This document shows, piece after piece, positions 46,158 to 54,623 of a stretch of 64,000 nucleotides of DNA (position 1 is its first letter; every line of letters begins with the position of its first letter). The position numbers and the translations under genes are program-made. This stretch comes from Dyadobacter subterraneus. GTDB lineage: Bacteria; Bacteroidota; Bacteroidia; Cytophagales; Spirosomataceae. The stretch spans positions 3,450,501-3,514,500 of the forward strand of contig NZ_JACYGY010000001.1 of the NCBI RefSeq assembly GCF_015221875.1. Direction: 5' to 3'. The notes under the pieces are model-generated. The model had not been told where the DNA came from. It saw nothing but the letters and a program-made list of their open reading frames with translations, and ran no database searches.

Positions 46158-47285
46158 TTAGTTAATGATACGGAACAATCTGTTCCAACGGATTTTACCA
46201 AAGAAACTTGTCGGTGCCGGATCTATAGACATCCAAACGAATACCGCTTTTCCTACAATGTGATCCTTTGGTACAAAACCCCAATAACGCGAATCCGCTG
46301 AGTTATGACGATTATCTCCCATCATGAAATAATAATCCTGCCCAAAAGTATAGCTCGTGATTACCTTACCATCTACCTTAACTGTATTATCAGTAATTTC
46401 AACTTTATCATTTCCTTCGTAGCTCTTGATTACAGTACCATATAAAGCCACATTTTCCGGCGTTAATTGGACTGTCATACCTTTTGCTGGAATTGTGATT
46501 GGTCCGTAGTTATCACGATTCCATTTGAACAAAGGAGAATTTGGATACAACATCGGCTCGCTGATTTCTTTCGAGGCCTTTACCACTGTTACTCCTTTTA
46601 CAAAATCGTATTGTTTCAATTTTGCAGCCAGTTCGACGGTTGTATAAACCAGATATCCAGGCTGATCATTTGTAGCAATAGTATCGTTAAAAGTTTCTAC
46701 GTAAGAATTGAATTCTGAAATTCCGTTATCCTTAAAAACTTTTGCCTCATTTACGCTTGTTGAAGTGGCAACGAAATATTCGTTTTCCATCCGTGGAGGA
46801 TTTTCAACTGCTTTTCCATTAGCAAATACCTGAAGATCGCGAACTTCCAGTTTATCGCCCGGCAATCCCATGCATCTTTTGATATAGTTGGTTTTCAAAT
46901 CGACCGGGTGCTGTAATTCCGGCGGATAGTTAAACACAACCACATCTCCACGTTTTACATCACTAAAACCCGGCAGGCGAAATGATGGCAATTGTATTGC
47001 ATCTGTGTAGGAAGGTATATTCGTTCCCCAGATTGTCTGATGTGTTAAAGGAACCTGGATTGGTGTTTTTGGCGTGCGAGTACCGTAATGAAGCTTACTA
47101 ACAAACAAAAAATCACCAACCAGAAGACTGTTCTCCATCGAAGGAGTTGGAATTGTAAAAGCTTCAAAAAACAACCAGCGAATAAGTGTTGCGGCAATTA
47201 CTGCAAAAAGGACAGAGTCGAACCATTCACGAACAGCAGATTTTTTCTTTGAAGAACTAGGGTTATTTCCCTGATTAAAAGCCAT
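46158..47285 (-). CDS. lepB: Signal peptidase I (first copy)
   Basis: The 375-residue protein has a membrane helix (about 22-42), catalytic Ser in IPTPSMEN, Lys motif NYIKRCMGLPGDKLEV and box E GDNRHNSADSRYWG. It shares with its neighbour the long insertion (about 160-320), which contains EFNSYVETFNDTIATNDQPGYLV. Its PGD motif is canonical, unlike the second copy. It is the last gene of the parA-parB-DUF5683-dapB run, 35 nt after dapB, and is followed by its own terminator. Confidence 0.92.
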   Translation of the reverse strand: MAFNQGNNPSSSKKKSAVREWFDSVLFAVIAATLIRWLFFEAFTIPTPSMENSLLVGDFLFVSKLHYGTRTPKTPIQVPLTHQTIWGTNIPSYTDAIQLPSFRLPGFSDVKRGDVVVFNYPPELQHPVDLKTNYIKRCMGLPGDKLEVRDLQVFANGKAVENPPRMENEYFVATSTSVNEAKVFKDNGISEFNSYVETFNDTIATNDQPGYLVYTTVELAAKLKQYDFVKGVTVVKASKEISEPMLYPNSPLFKWNRDNYGPITIPAKGMTVQLTPENVALYGTVIKSYEGNDKVEITDNTVKVDGKVITSYTFGQDYYFMMGDNRHNSADSRYWGFVPKDHIVGKAVFVWMSIDPAPTSFFGKIRWNRLFRIIN

Positions 47286-47320
47286 GTTTTATTCTAATTG
47301 AGAGTTACAGTAATATCAGT

Positions 47321-48034
47321 CTAAATTTTCAACAGGTCGTCCATTCCAAAAACACCTTGTTTGCCTGGCAACCATTCAGCAGAAATCACAGCGCCTAAGG
47401 CAAAACCTGCTCTGCTGTGGGCTGTATGTGCAATTTCAATTTTGTCAACCTCAGATTCATAACGGATGATATGCGTACCAGGAACTTCTCCTTCTCTTTC
47501 TGCCTTAATCTGGATCAAACCACCTTCACTTTCAGGTGCAAGTGTCCAGCCTTTTATGCTGCTGTCTTCAGCGATTAATCCTTCCGCCAAAGTAATGGCA
47601 GTTCCGCTTGGTGCATCAAGTTTATGAATATGGTGGATTTCCGTCATGGAAGCTGCATAACCATGGCCTTTCATTAATTGCGCCAACTGACGATTCAGAC
47701 GGAAAAATAAATTAACGCCGATACTATAATTTGATGCGTAGAAAAAAGCCCCTTTTTCAGATTGACATAATGCTTCAATTTCTGAACGATGTTCAAGCCA
47801 ACCCGTAGTACCGCAAACAATCGGCCAGCCTTTTTTCAAGCAATAGGTAATGTTATCATATGCCGATTCAGGAGAACTAAATTCGATCGCAACATCAACA
47901 TCAGCCTTACCAAGCTGATCCATTTCACTGCGATTGCTGAGATCTATTTTACCAACAATACTATGTCCTCTTTCCAGGGCAATCTTTTCGATTGTTTTCC
48001 CCATTTTGCCGTAACCCAGCAACAATATTTTCAT
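47321..48034 (-). CDS. dapB: 4-Hydroxy-tetrahydrodipicolinate reductase
   Basis: The 237-residue enzyme has the NAD(P)-binding start MKILLLGYGKMGKTIEKIA, the VCGTTGW block, ASNYSIGVNLF and the catalytic HHIHKLDAPSGTA motif (His-Lys pair). It reduces HTPA to tetrahydrodipicolinate in the lysine/diaminopimelate pathway, feeding peptidoglycan. It is co-directional with DUF5683 (39 nt upstream) and lepB (35 nt downstream), a cluster order I recall from other Bacteroidota. Confidence 0.95.
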   Translation of the reverse strand: MKILLLGYGKMGKTIEKIALERGHSIVGKIDLSNRSEMDQLGKADVDVAIEFSSPESAYDNITYCLKKGWPIVCGTTGWLEHRSEIEALCQSEKGAFFYASNYSIGVNLFFRLNRQLAQLMKGHGYAASMTEIHHIHKLDAPSGTAITLAEGLIAEDSSIKGWTLAPESEGGLIQIKAEREGEVPGTHIIRYESEVDKIEIAHTAHSRAGFALGAVISAEWLPGKQGVFGMDDLLKI

Positions 48035-48073
48035 TGTAAAAACTTAAATTTCAATCTGTACTAAACTTAACTC

Positions 48074-48799
48074 TTATTGTTTCCGCCTGTGCAGGTTAAA
48101 AACCAGACTTACTCCCGGCGTGGGCAATGTCATATTAGGTTGTTGAATTTTCGGCGAGACTTTCATACTGATGTCTTCCGATAAGTCAAATGTTTTTAAA
48201 TGTGCCGCTACGTTTGCTTCAATAATTGAAAGCGCATACAACGCAACAGTAAACACGATGGCAGTTTCTTTATAACGCCGATAGGTATTTTTCTCACGTT
48301 TTACCTGATCAATCGTTAACTTCAGAGAGTCCACACGCGCACCATTCAAAATACCTCCCCGATAAAAAATAGGCAGACGCGCATCCGCCGCAACTTTTAC
48401 TTTGCCATAATTACTGCTTTTAGGATCCAGATCGTAGAAAGATTTATATCCTTTCAAAAAATCATGATACCGTACATTCCAATAAAGAGCCGTCCAGGTT
48501 CCGCCAGCAAAAGCCGCATACACTAAAGGAACTTTCCAGTAATCACGATTATAAATCTGCCCTGATCCTGGAATTAACGCTGCCAGTTTTGTAGCCTTAC
48601 CCGGATTCGGAATAAATTTCTTTTTCCCGGCCGCAATCTGTGGTTTTACAGAATCTCCCTGAATAAAAGCAGTACTGTCGTCAAAAACAACCGTTTTCTC
48701 AGGCTTCTTTCGTTCCTTCTCCTCAACCTTTTCCGTCTTCTGGGCACTAATCTTACCTGCGATAAGAATAAACATCCCAATCCAAAACCACTTTTTCAA
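48074..48799 (-). CDS. DUF5683 family membrane protein
   Basis: The 241-residue protein has a signal peptide or first membrane segment (about 1-19), a charged Lys/Glu-rich stretch, and the DUF5683 core (about 70-185: KLAALIPGSGQIYNRDYWKVPLVYAAF split over two helices, then YWNVRYHDFLKGYKSFYDLDP). Its start overlaps the end of parB by 4 bases, so translation is coupled. The family is restricted to Bacteroidota as far as I know and has no established role. Its constant place between parB and dapB suggests an envelope or division-linked job, but that is inference. Confidence 0.8.
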   Translation of the reverse strand: MKKWFWIGMFILIAGKISAQKTEKVEEKERKKPEKTVVFDDSTAFIQGDSVKPQIAAGKKKFIPNPGKATKLAALIPGSGQIYNRDYWKVPLVYAAFAGGTWTALYWNVRYHDFLKGYKSFYDLDPKSSNYGKVKVAADARLPIFYRGGILNGARVDSLKLTIDQVKREKNTYRRYKETAIVFTVALYALSIIEANVAAHLKTFDLSEDISMKVSPKIQQPNMTLPTPGVSLVFNLHRRKQ

Positions 48800-49722
48800 G
48801 CTTTGCTATCGAATTTCAATGTTTCCAAAATCTTTTTCAATTCATCCTGCGAACCAAAAGGGATTTTGATTTCCCCTTTATGGTCATCACTGCTTTTCAC
48901 AGAAACCTTTGCTCCGAAAAACGAGGATAACTGAAATTGCAATGACTTTATTTCCTGGTTTAGTGTAACAGGTTTTTTCGTTTCAAAAGAAATACTGCTC
49001 ATCATACCAAGCTTGCGTACTTCTTCCTCCACTTTACGAACAGACCAGCCCTCTTCAATAATTTTATTGAAAATCTTTAATTGAATCTGGTCACTGTTGA
49101 TAGTAATAATCGCCCTTGCATGACCCATGCTGATACGGTTATCACGCAATGCTGCCTGAATCACCGGTGGCAATTTCAAAAGGCGGATATAATTGTTAAC
49201 CGTAGTCCGGTTTTTACCGACACGTACACCTAATTCTTCCTGTTTCAGATTACATTCAAGAATCAGACGCTGATAACTCAGGGCAATTTCTATTGAATTA
49301 AGATTTTCCCGCTGAATGTTTTCAATCAGTGCCATTTCCAGCATTTGCTGGTCGTTGGCTGTACGCACGTAAGCAGGGATACGTACCATTCCAAGAGAGC
49401 GGGAAGCCTGAAGACGTCTTTCTCCTGATATCAGCTGATACTGATCCTGACCTAGTTGCCTGACCGTAATCGGCTGGATAATTCCCTGAACCCGGATAGA
49501 ATCCGCAAGTTCCTGAAGTGCTTCCTGGTCAAATTTTGTCCTTGGCTGATAAGGATTGGCCTCGATCTGATCCAGCTCGATTTCATTCATCGAGCCGACC
49601 GCATCAATGGATGAAGGCCGCGGACTAGGACGCGAAGTGTTACCCTTGTCCGAGTCCTGAAGCAAAGCCCCAAGACCACGACCAAGGCCGGTCATTTTTT
49701 TATTTTTATTGCTAGTTTCCAT
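48796..49722 (-). CDS. parB: Chromosome-partitioning protein ParB
   Basis: The 308-residue protein has the N-terminal ParB/Srx domain (about 48-140) with NPYQPRTKFDQEALQELADSI and the CTP-binding motif GERRLQAS. The helix-turn-helix (about 170-195, EELGVRVGKNRTTVNNYIRLL) binds parS. The C-terminal dimerisation region is about 265-308. It works with ParA to segregate the origin region. It begins 33 nt after parA. Confidence 0.95.
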   Translation of the reverse strand: METSNKNKKMTGLGRGLGALLQDSDKGNTSRPSPRPSSIDAVGSMNEIELDQIEANPYQPRTKFDQEALQELADSIRVQGIIQPITVRQLGQDQYQLISGERRLQASRSLGMVRIPAYVRTANDQQMLEMALIENIQRENLNSIEIALSYQRLILECNLKQEELGVRVGKNRTTVNNYIRLLKLPPVIQAALRDNRISMGHARAIITINSDQIQLKIFNKIIEEGWSVRKVEEEVRKLGMMSSISFETKKPVTLNQEIKSLQFQLSSFFGAKVSVKSSDDHKGEIKIPFGSQDELKKILETLKFDSKA

Positions 49723-49755
49723 TCTGCGCTATGATCTCCCCTTAAATACAATGAA

Positions 49756-50553
49756 TCAATTTACTCCCTGATGTGTATCTGTTGAAAGCAGCCCGTTTTT
49801 GGTAAGAATTTCTCTTGCCAGATTTAAATAACTGATCGCACCTTTGCTATCAGCATCCTGAGCCAAAACAGGGATACCATAACTTGGCGATTCACTTAAA
49901 CGTATGTTACGGGGGATAATGGTATTGAAGACCAAAGATTCGAAATGACTTGTCACTTCATTTACAACCTGATTTGACAAACGTAAACGCAGGTCATACA
50001 TGGTCAGCAAAATGCCTTCAATGGCAAGATTTGTGTTCAGTCGGGATTGAATAATTGTGATCGTATTAAGAAGTTTCCCTAAACCTTCCAATGCGAAATA
50101 TTCGCACTGAACCGGCACAATCACTGAATCTGCCGCTGTTAAACTGTTTATCGTTATTAAACCCAACGATGGAGAACAGTCAATAATAATGAAATCATAA
50201 TCGTCCTTAACTTCCGCAATCGCATCTTTCATACGATGCTCACGATTTTTAAGGTTGATCATTTCAATTTCCGCTCCTACCAGATCAATGTGCGACGGCA
50301 GCAGATTCAGATTTGGGAAATCTGTTTCTAAAATTACCTCGCCCGTTCTGACATCCTCCACCATGCATTCGTAGATACTGTTTTCCATTTCCTGTGGATT
50401 AAATCCAAGTCCGGATGTGGAATTAGCCTGCGGATCTGCATCAATAATAAGTGTACGAAATTCTAATGCTGCTAAACTCGCAGCAAGATTAATTGCGGTT
50501 GTAGTCTTACCTACTCCGCCTTTTTGGTTTGCAATTGCAATTACTTTGCCCAT
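49756..50553 (-). CDS. parA: Chromosome-partitioning ATPase ParA
   Basis: From ATG 50553 (MGKVIAIANQKGG) the protein has 265 residues; the frame extends 8 codons upstream, which are not family-like. The deviant Walker A motif KGGVGKTT, the Walker A' DADPQANST and FIIIDCSPSLG are intact. It is a Soj-type ATPase without an N-terminal helix-turn-helix. It uses ATP-dependent DNA binding to move ParB-parS complexes. It leads the parA-parB-DUF5683-dapB-lepB run. Confidence 0.95.
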   Translation of the reverse strand: MGKVIAIANQKGGVGKTTTAINLAASLAALEFRTLIIDADPQANSTSGLGFNPQEMENSIYECMVEDVRTGEVILETDFPNLNLLPSHIDLVGAEIEMINLKNREHRMKDAIAEVKDDYDFIIIDCSPSLGLITINSLTAADSVIVPVQCEYFALEGLGKLLNTITIIQSRLNTNLAIEGILLTMYDLRLRLSNQVVNEVTSHFESLVFNTIIPRNIRLSESPSYGIPVLAQDADSKGAISYLNLAREILTKNGLLSTDTHQGVN

Positions 50554-50609
50554 GAATTTTTGAATTACCAATGCCAAATTTCAATTATTCAGAGCAAACC
50601 ACCAAAAAA

Positions 50610-50720
50610 TGTTCCACGGAGTTTGAATAAAAAGTCTTTACAACCTCAATATCAGATTGATAACTTATATTAATATTTGTTAAAATTTGAAATTAAGGAG
50701 GGAAAACCCAATGTTTCACG
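50610..50720. promoter_or_regulatory. Two parS-like half-sites upstream of parA
   Basis: TGTTCCACG (50610-50618) and TGTTTCACG (50712-50720) each match the left half of the parS consensus TGTTNCACGTGAAACA. Neither has a good right half, so they are not canonical parS. Confidence 0.3.
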
Positions 50721-51738
50721 CCCAAACCTCTGTTCCCTCTGTGCAGTTTTTGCACATTTCAATCTCGGAACGAGACCGTATTAAGGACGCCCGGAAGTCA
50801 TTATATTTTTTGCCACGCCAAAGTTGACGGAAGCTTGTTTTTTTCATATCACCCAATTGATATTCGGCGTCTTTGTCAAAACAGCATGGAACAACACCTC
50901 CATCCCAGGTGATGACACAGGAGTGCCACATCTTCCAGCAATGGTCAACAAACTTGTTTTTGATCGAAAAACGGCCACTTTCGTTTTTCTTGTACCGTGA
51001 ATACTTATCAATAGTAGGAATCAGATCCGAACCCTCTTCATAATCATAGATCTGGGCAGTTTTTAAACCAACTTCATCCACACCCATTTCTTCGGCCAAT
51101 TTTTTCACATCTTCAATCTGATGTTCATTTGGTTTAACAACCAGAAATTGGAAAATAACGTGAGGCGTACTTGATTTCAGCTCTTTTTTCCACTTAATAA
51201 TATTGCGGGTTCCTTCCAGAACTTTTTCCAGATTTCCACCAATTCTGTATTGTTCGTAAGTTTCCTGTGTAGTTCCGTCAATCGAAATTATCAAACGATC
51301 CAAACCTGATTCTACGGTTTTACGCGCTTTTTCATCGGTTAAATAATGCGCATTGGTGGAAGTAGCCGTGTAAATCCCTTTTTCATGGGCATAATTGACA
51401 AGCTCAAAAAACTTGGGATGCAGATATGGTTCTCCCTGAAAATAAAATATCAGATATAATAAAGTATCTGCTAGTTCGTCAATGGTTTTCTTATATAATT
51501 TTTCTTCCATCATACCCGTTGGCCGGGTGAAAGAGCGAAGGCCGCTTGGACATTCCGGACAACGCAAATTGCAGGAAGTTGTGGGTTCGAAAGAAATGGC
51601 AATCGGCATACCCCAGTGAACGGGCTGGCCGGTGGTTTTTGAGTAAAAATAACTGCTTAATATCTGAATGGCATTCCACGCACGTTTCGGGGTTACCTTG
51701 GACATCAGGTTTAAGCCATCTTTAAAATTTTTATTCAT
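50716..51738 (-). CDS. Radical SAM/SPASM-domain protein
   Basis: The 340-residue protein has the radical SAM cluster motif CNLRCPEC (Cys56, Cys60, Cys63) near the start of a TIM-barrel (about 45-260) with ISIDGTTQETYEQYR. The C-terminal SPASM domain (about 270-340) holds further cysteines in CWKMWHSCVI, VPCCFDKD and CKNC for an auxiliary cluster. Such enzymes modify peptides or other substrates with SAM-derived radicals. No peptide precursor gene is visible beside it. It follows the Lrp regulator by 87 nt on the same strand. The substrate is unknown. Confidence 0.87.
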   Translation of the reverse strand: MNKNFKDGLNLMSKVTPKRAWNAIQILSSYFYSKTTGQPVHWGMPIAISFEPTTSCNLRCPECPSGLRSFTRPTGMMEEKLYKKTIDELADTLLYLIFYFQGEPYLHPKFFELVNYAHEKGIYTATSTNAHYLTDEKARKTVESGLDRLIISIDGTTQETYEQYRIGGNLEKVLEGTRNIIKWKKELKSSTPHVIFQFLVVKPNEHQIEDVKKLAEEMGVDEVGLKTAQIYDYEEGSDLIPTIDKYSRYKKNESGRFSIKNKFVDHCWKMWHSCVITWDGGVVPCCFDKDAEYQLGDMKKTSFRQLWRGKKYNDFRASLIRSRSEIEMCKNCTEGTEVWA

Positions 51739-51825
51739 TTTGTTGATTTTTAGCCGTCGAACCCTGAAGATTTAATCGGCTTAATAATGGTAAAAAGTAT
51801 TTTTCCGGCCTCGCATCTGCTATTG

Positions 51826-52287
51826 TTAACGAACTGAAATACCTGTGGAGTACTTTATTTCCGAAATTACAAAATAGCTGCTGATGTGCAACACACTTTT
51901 TAGGGCAGAAAGTTTATGCTGGTAAAATTGATTGTAAGCTTCGCCATCTTCAACCACCACTTTCAGCATGTAATCGAAGTTACCCGACACCACAGAACAT
52001 TCCAAAACTTCGGGCATATTTACAATGGCCTGGTTGAAATCCTCAAAGCTTTCCCGCTTCTGTTTGTCAAGGGTGATATTACAATAAACAACCAAAGATT
52101 TTCCAAGCTTTCTGCGGTTCAAAAGACACACATATTTATCGATAAAACCCTCCCGTTCAAGCTTTCTGATACGATCATGTACAGGCGTAACCGACAGATT
52201 AATCCTGCTTGCAATTTCTTTCATTGTGAACTGGGAATTTTCCTGGAGCAGTTCCAGTATTCGTTTATCTGTCAGATCAAGTTGCAT
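51826..52287 (-). CDS. Lrp/AsnC-family transcriptional regulator
   Basis: The 153-residue protein has an N-terminal winged helix-turn-helix (about 4-55: DKRILELLQENSQFTMKEIASRINLS, split by a turn; VHDRIRKLEREGFI) and a C-terminal RAM ligand-binding domain (about 65-145, with VLECSVVSGNFDYMLKVVV). Lrp proteins sense amino acids. It is divergent from alanine dehydrogenase across 185 nt, the arrangement of AldR-type regulators in other bacteria, so control of ald by alanine is the natural inference. Confidence 0.9.
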   Translation of the reverse strand: MQLDLTDKRILELLQENSQFTMKEIASRINLSVTPVHDRIRKLEREGFIDKYVCLLNRRKLGKSLVVYCNITLDKQKRESFEDFNQAIVNMPEVLECSVVSGNFDYMLKVVVEDGEAYNQFYQHKLSALKSVLHISSYFVISEIKYSTGISVR

Positions 52288-52472
52288 GAAAAGTATTTTT
52301 TTGTCGAAACTGATTATTTCGGTACAAATGAAAGGATTAATTTCTTTCCGAAAATCTCAAAACAGTTTTTTTTTCTGTATTTATTTCAAACAAAAGAAAG
52401 TTTTTCCACGATACGGTATTTTTACAATTGAATTTATAAAACAACTGTTTTTCAAATCAAACTCTTATTACT

Positions 52473-53585
52473 ATGATCATCGGCGTTCCGAAAGAAATTA
52501 AAAATAATGAAAACCGTGTGGCCGTAACGCCAGCGGGAATTACTGAATTCCGTAAACATGGACATACTATCTATGTGCAGACAGAAGCAGGAAAAGGAAG
52601 TGGATTTTCAGACGAACAATATACCGAAGCAGGTGCAACTATTCTTTCAACTATTGAAGAAGTGTACGCCATTGCTGAAATGATCATTAAAGTAAAAGAG
52701 CCGATTGAAAGTGAATATGCGCTGATCAAAGAAGATCAGTTGTTATTTACATATTTCCACTTTGCTTCGTCAGAGCCGCTTACAAATGCAATGATCGAAC
52801 GCAAAGCCGTTTGTCTGGCTTATGAAACTGTGGAAAGAACAGACAGAAGTTTGCCTCTTCTTATCCCAATGAGCGAAGTTGCCGGACGTATGGCTGTGCA
52901 GGAAGGCGCAAAATATCTTGAAAAACCAATGGGCGGATTCGGAATTTTGCTTGGCGGTGTTGCTGGTGTAAAACCTGCTAACGTTTTGGTATTAGGTGGT
53001 GGAATCGTTGGAACGCAAGCTGCGAAAATGGCGGCGGGTTTAGGAGCAAACGTAACCATTGTTGACATCAGCCTGGCACGTCTGCGTTACCTTGAAGATA
53101 TTATGCCTGCGAATGTTGACACTGTTATGTCAAATGAATACAACATTCGTGATCTTGTAAAAAGCTCTATCCTTATTATTGGCGGCGTTTTGATTCCTGG
53201 CGCGAAAGCTCCTTCATTGATTACACGTGATATGTTGAAATTAATGAAACCTGGTACTGTCATGGTTGACGTTGCGATTGACCAGGGTGGATGTTTTGAA
53301 ACTTCACACGCTACAACACACGAAGATCCTATTTATGAAGTTGACGGCGTAGTTCACTATTGCGTTGCCAATATGCCTGGTGCAGTTCCATATACTTCAA
53401 CACTTGCGCTTACAAATGCTACACTTCCTTATGCTTTATTATTGGCAAACAAAGGATGGAAAGAAGCCTGTGCGAGCAATGAAGAGTTGAAAAAAGGACT
53501 TAATGTAGTTAACGGAAAAATCGTATTTAAAGGAGTTTCCGACGCATGGAACCTTCCTTACACAGAAGTTAGCGAAGTGCTTTAA
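52473..53585 (+). CDS. ald: Alanine dehydrogenase
   Basis: The 370-residue enzyme begins MIIGVPKEIKNNENRVAVTP and has the substrate Lys/His region (LLFTYFHFASS), the NAD motif VLGGGIVGTQAAKMAAGLGA (about 171-190) and the C-terminal HYCVANMPGAVPYTST block. It interconverts L-alanine and pyruvate plus ammonia with NAD. It is a single-gene unit divergent from the Lrp regulator and closed by a strong terminator. Confidence 0.96.
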   Translation: MIIGVPKEIKNNENRVAVTPAGITEFRKHGHTIYVQTEAGKGSGFSDEQYTEAGATILSTIEEVYAIAEMIIKVKEPIESEYALIKEDQLLFTYFHFASSEPLTNAMIERKAVCLAYETVERTDRSLPLLIPMSEVAGRMAVQEGAKYLEKPMGGFGILLGGVAGVKPANVLVLGGGIVGTQAAKMAAGLGANVTIVDISLARLRYLEDIMPANVDTVMSNEYNIRDLVKSSILIIGGVLIPGAKAPSLITRDMLKLMKPGTVMVDVAIDQGGCFETSHATTHEDPIYEVDGVVHYCVANMPGAVPYTSTLALTNATLPYALLLANKGWKEACASNEELKKGLNVVNGKIVFKGVSDAWNLPYTEVSEVL

Positions 53586-53601
53586 TATATTGGTTTGAGT
53601 C

Positions 53602-53637
53602 AGAAAGCCGGAGCGGATAATTTCCGATCCGGCTTTC
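53602..53637. terminator. Bidirectional terminator
   Basis: GAAAGCCGGA and TCCGGCTTTC arms with an inner GGA/TCC stem, between ald and the convergent beta-barrel gene. Confidence 0.85.
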
Positions 53638-53641
53638 TTTG

Positions 53642-54187
53642 TTACAACCCGAAGTTTTTAGAAATCCCAAATCCTGCCCCGCTGCCAAAGTTCAGACCGA
53701 AACTGTTGCTTTTGTTTTCTCCTTTTACCTTATTGGTTGCAAAACCAAGACTACCGAAATTAAAATTCAAGGCAAAACCATTTTTAAGGTTTACTCCAAT
53801 CGCCGGGAAAATTGTAGATTCAAAACCAGCCATTTTAACGCCAGCCGTTTTTCCAGATAAGAAATTTGTATTTAATTGTCCATACACCGCAAAGATATCA
53901 GACAAAGGATAAGCGTAACGAATAAATGGTCCGGCCCCGAAAGATGTTGTCTTAATTTCCGGAGAACCTGTTTTTGAAGATGTCGTTTTAAGATTTACAC
54001 CACCCGTCCAGTGATCATTCCATTGATAACCCACAGCCGGAGTAAAAGAAAAACTATTTGTTTTTACATCAGCAGAAGACTTTGAGCTATTAATCCCCAG
54101 ACCACCATAAACTAAAATTGAATTACTTTGAGCCTGTGCAGCCATACCAGCCAAAGCGAAAATCATACTTAAAAAAACTTTTTTCAT
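53642..54187 (-). CDS. Outer membrane beta-barrel protein
   Basis: From ATG 54187 (MKKVFLSMIFALAGMAAQAQ, a clear signal peptide) the protein has 181 residues. The frame is open 25 codons further, but those would bury the signal, so they are left out. The mature part is an eight-strand-like barrel with alternating residues (FTPAVGYQWNDHWTGGVNLK, GAGPFIRYAYPL, FAVYGQLNTNFL) and a last strand ending in a hydrophobic residue after GISKNFGL. This is the porin-family beta-barrel domain of Bacteroidota. The function is unknown. Confidence 0.78.
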   Translation of the reverse strand: MKKVFLSMIFALAGMAAQAQSNSILVYGGLGINSSKSSADVKTNSFSFTPAVGYQWNDHWTGGVNLKTTSSKTGSPEIKTTSFGAGPFIRYAYPLSDIFAVYGQLNTNFLSGKTAGVKMAGFESTIFPAIGVNLKNGFALNFNFGSLGFATNKVKGENKSNSFGLNFGSGAGFGISKNFGL

Positions 54188-54389
54188 GATAGAATGTATA
54201 TAGTTATGAAATTTCAAGTCACCAACCCTGGTGATTTGTCTCTTTATACGGGCTAAATACAAAAAAGTAACAATGTGAAAAATTCAGGAAGGAAGGCTTT
54301 TGAGGCATTCAGAGATACTATTTTAATCTCCCGGTTCACGCAGCTAATTTTTATTTCTGAAAATATTACAATTATTTTTCCTTAACCTA
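54188..54389. other. Spacer with no gene seen
   Basis: AT-rich sequence between the beta-barrel gene and the helicase promoter. It should contain the promoter of the minus-strand beta-barrel gene, but I cannot place it with confidence. Confidence 0.45.
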
Positions 54390-54419
54390 TTGACATATAA
54401 AATAATATTTGTACTTTTG
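54390..54419 (+). promoter_or_regulatory. Promoter of the DEAD-box helicase gene
   Basis: TTG (54390-54392), 19 nt, TACTTTTG (54412-54419) is a full match to the Bacteroidota consensus. Transcription would start near 54425, about 370 nt before the ATG. Confidence 0.75.
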
Positions 54420-54429
54420 TAAAAAATTA

Positions 54430-54623
54430 GAACGAACATCCGTTCGCTTCTCTGCTTCATACACGGTTCGGCACTTTTGTTTTAGCGCCACCAACCTTTA
54501 AAACGCCTGGTTGGTTTTTCACCCGTTTCGTCATGCAGAGCCCCACGGATGTCTTGTGGTGGGCTTAGCGCAATCCCTTAGATTTAAAATACTGATAGTC
54601 ATCAGCGTTGTTGTACCGAACCG
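54430..54623 (+). ncRNA. Structured 5' leader RNA of the DEAD-box helicase gene (cis-regulatory candidate)
   Basis: Elements seen, in order: a CGAAC/GTTCG hairpin (54433-54437, 54442-54446). Next is a long-range 8-bp helix, CGGTTCGG (54464-54471) with CCGAACCG (54616-54623). Inside it lie three hairpins: ACCAACC/GGTTGGT (54490-54496, 54509-54515) followed by TTTT, AGCCC/GGGCT with inner CAC/GTG (54539-54546, 54556-54565), and CTGAT/ATCAG (54592-54596, 54601-54605). The result is a multibranch domain about 160 nt long. The first inner hairpin looks like an intrinsic terminator. The leader continues AT-rich and apparently unstructured to the ATG. I cannot match it to a known RNA family; a cold-shock or autoregulatory role is inferred from the gene it precedes. 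Confidence 0.5.

Noticed and set aside
50610..50720. Canonical parS centromere site
   Set aside because: Only half-sites are present; the right halves do not match.
51916..52431. Open frame of 171 codons on the plus strand between Lrp and ald
   Set aside because: Mostly antisense to the Lrp gene, with Phe/Lys/Tyr-rich low-quality sequence and no domain.
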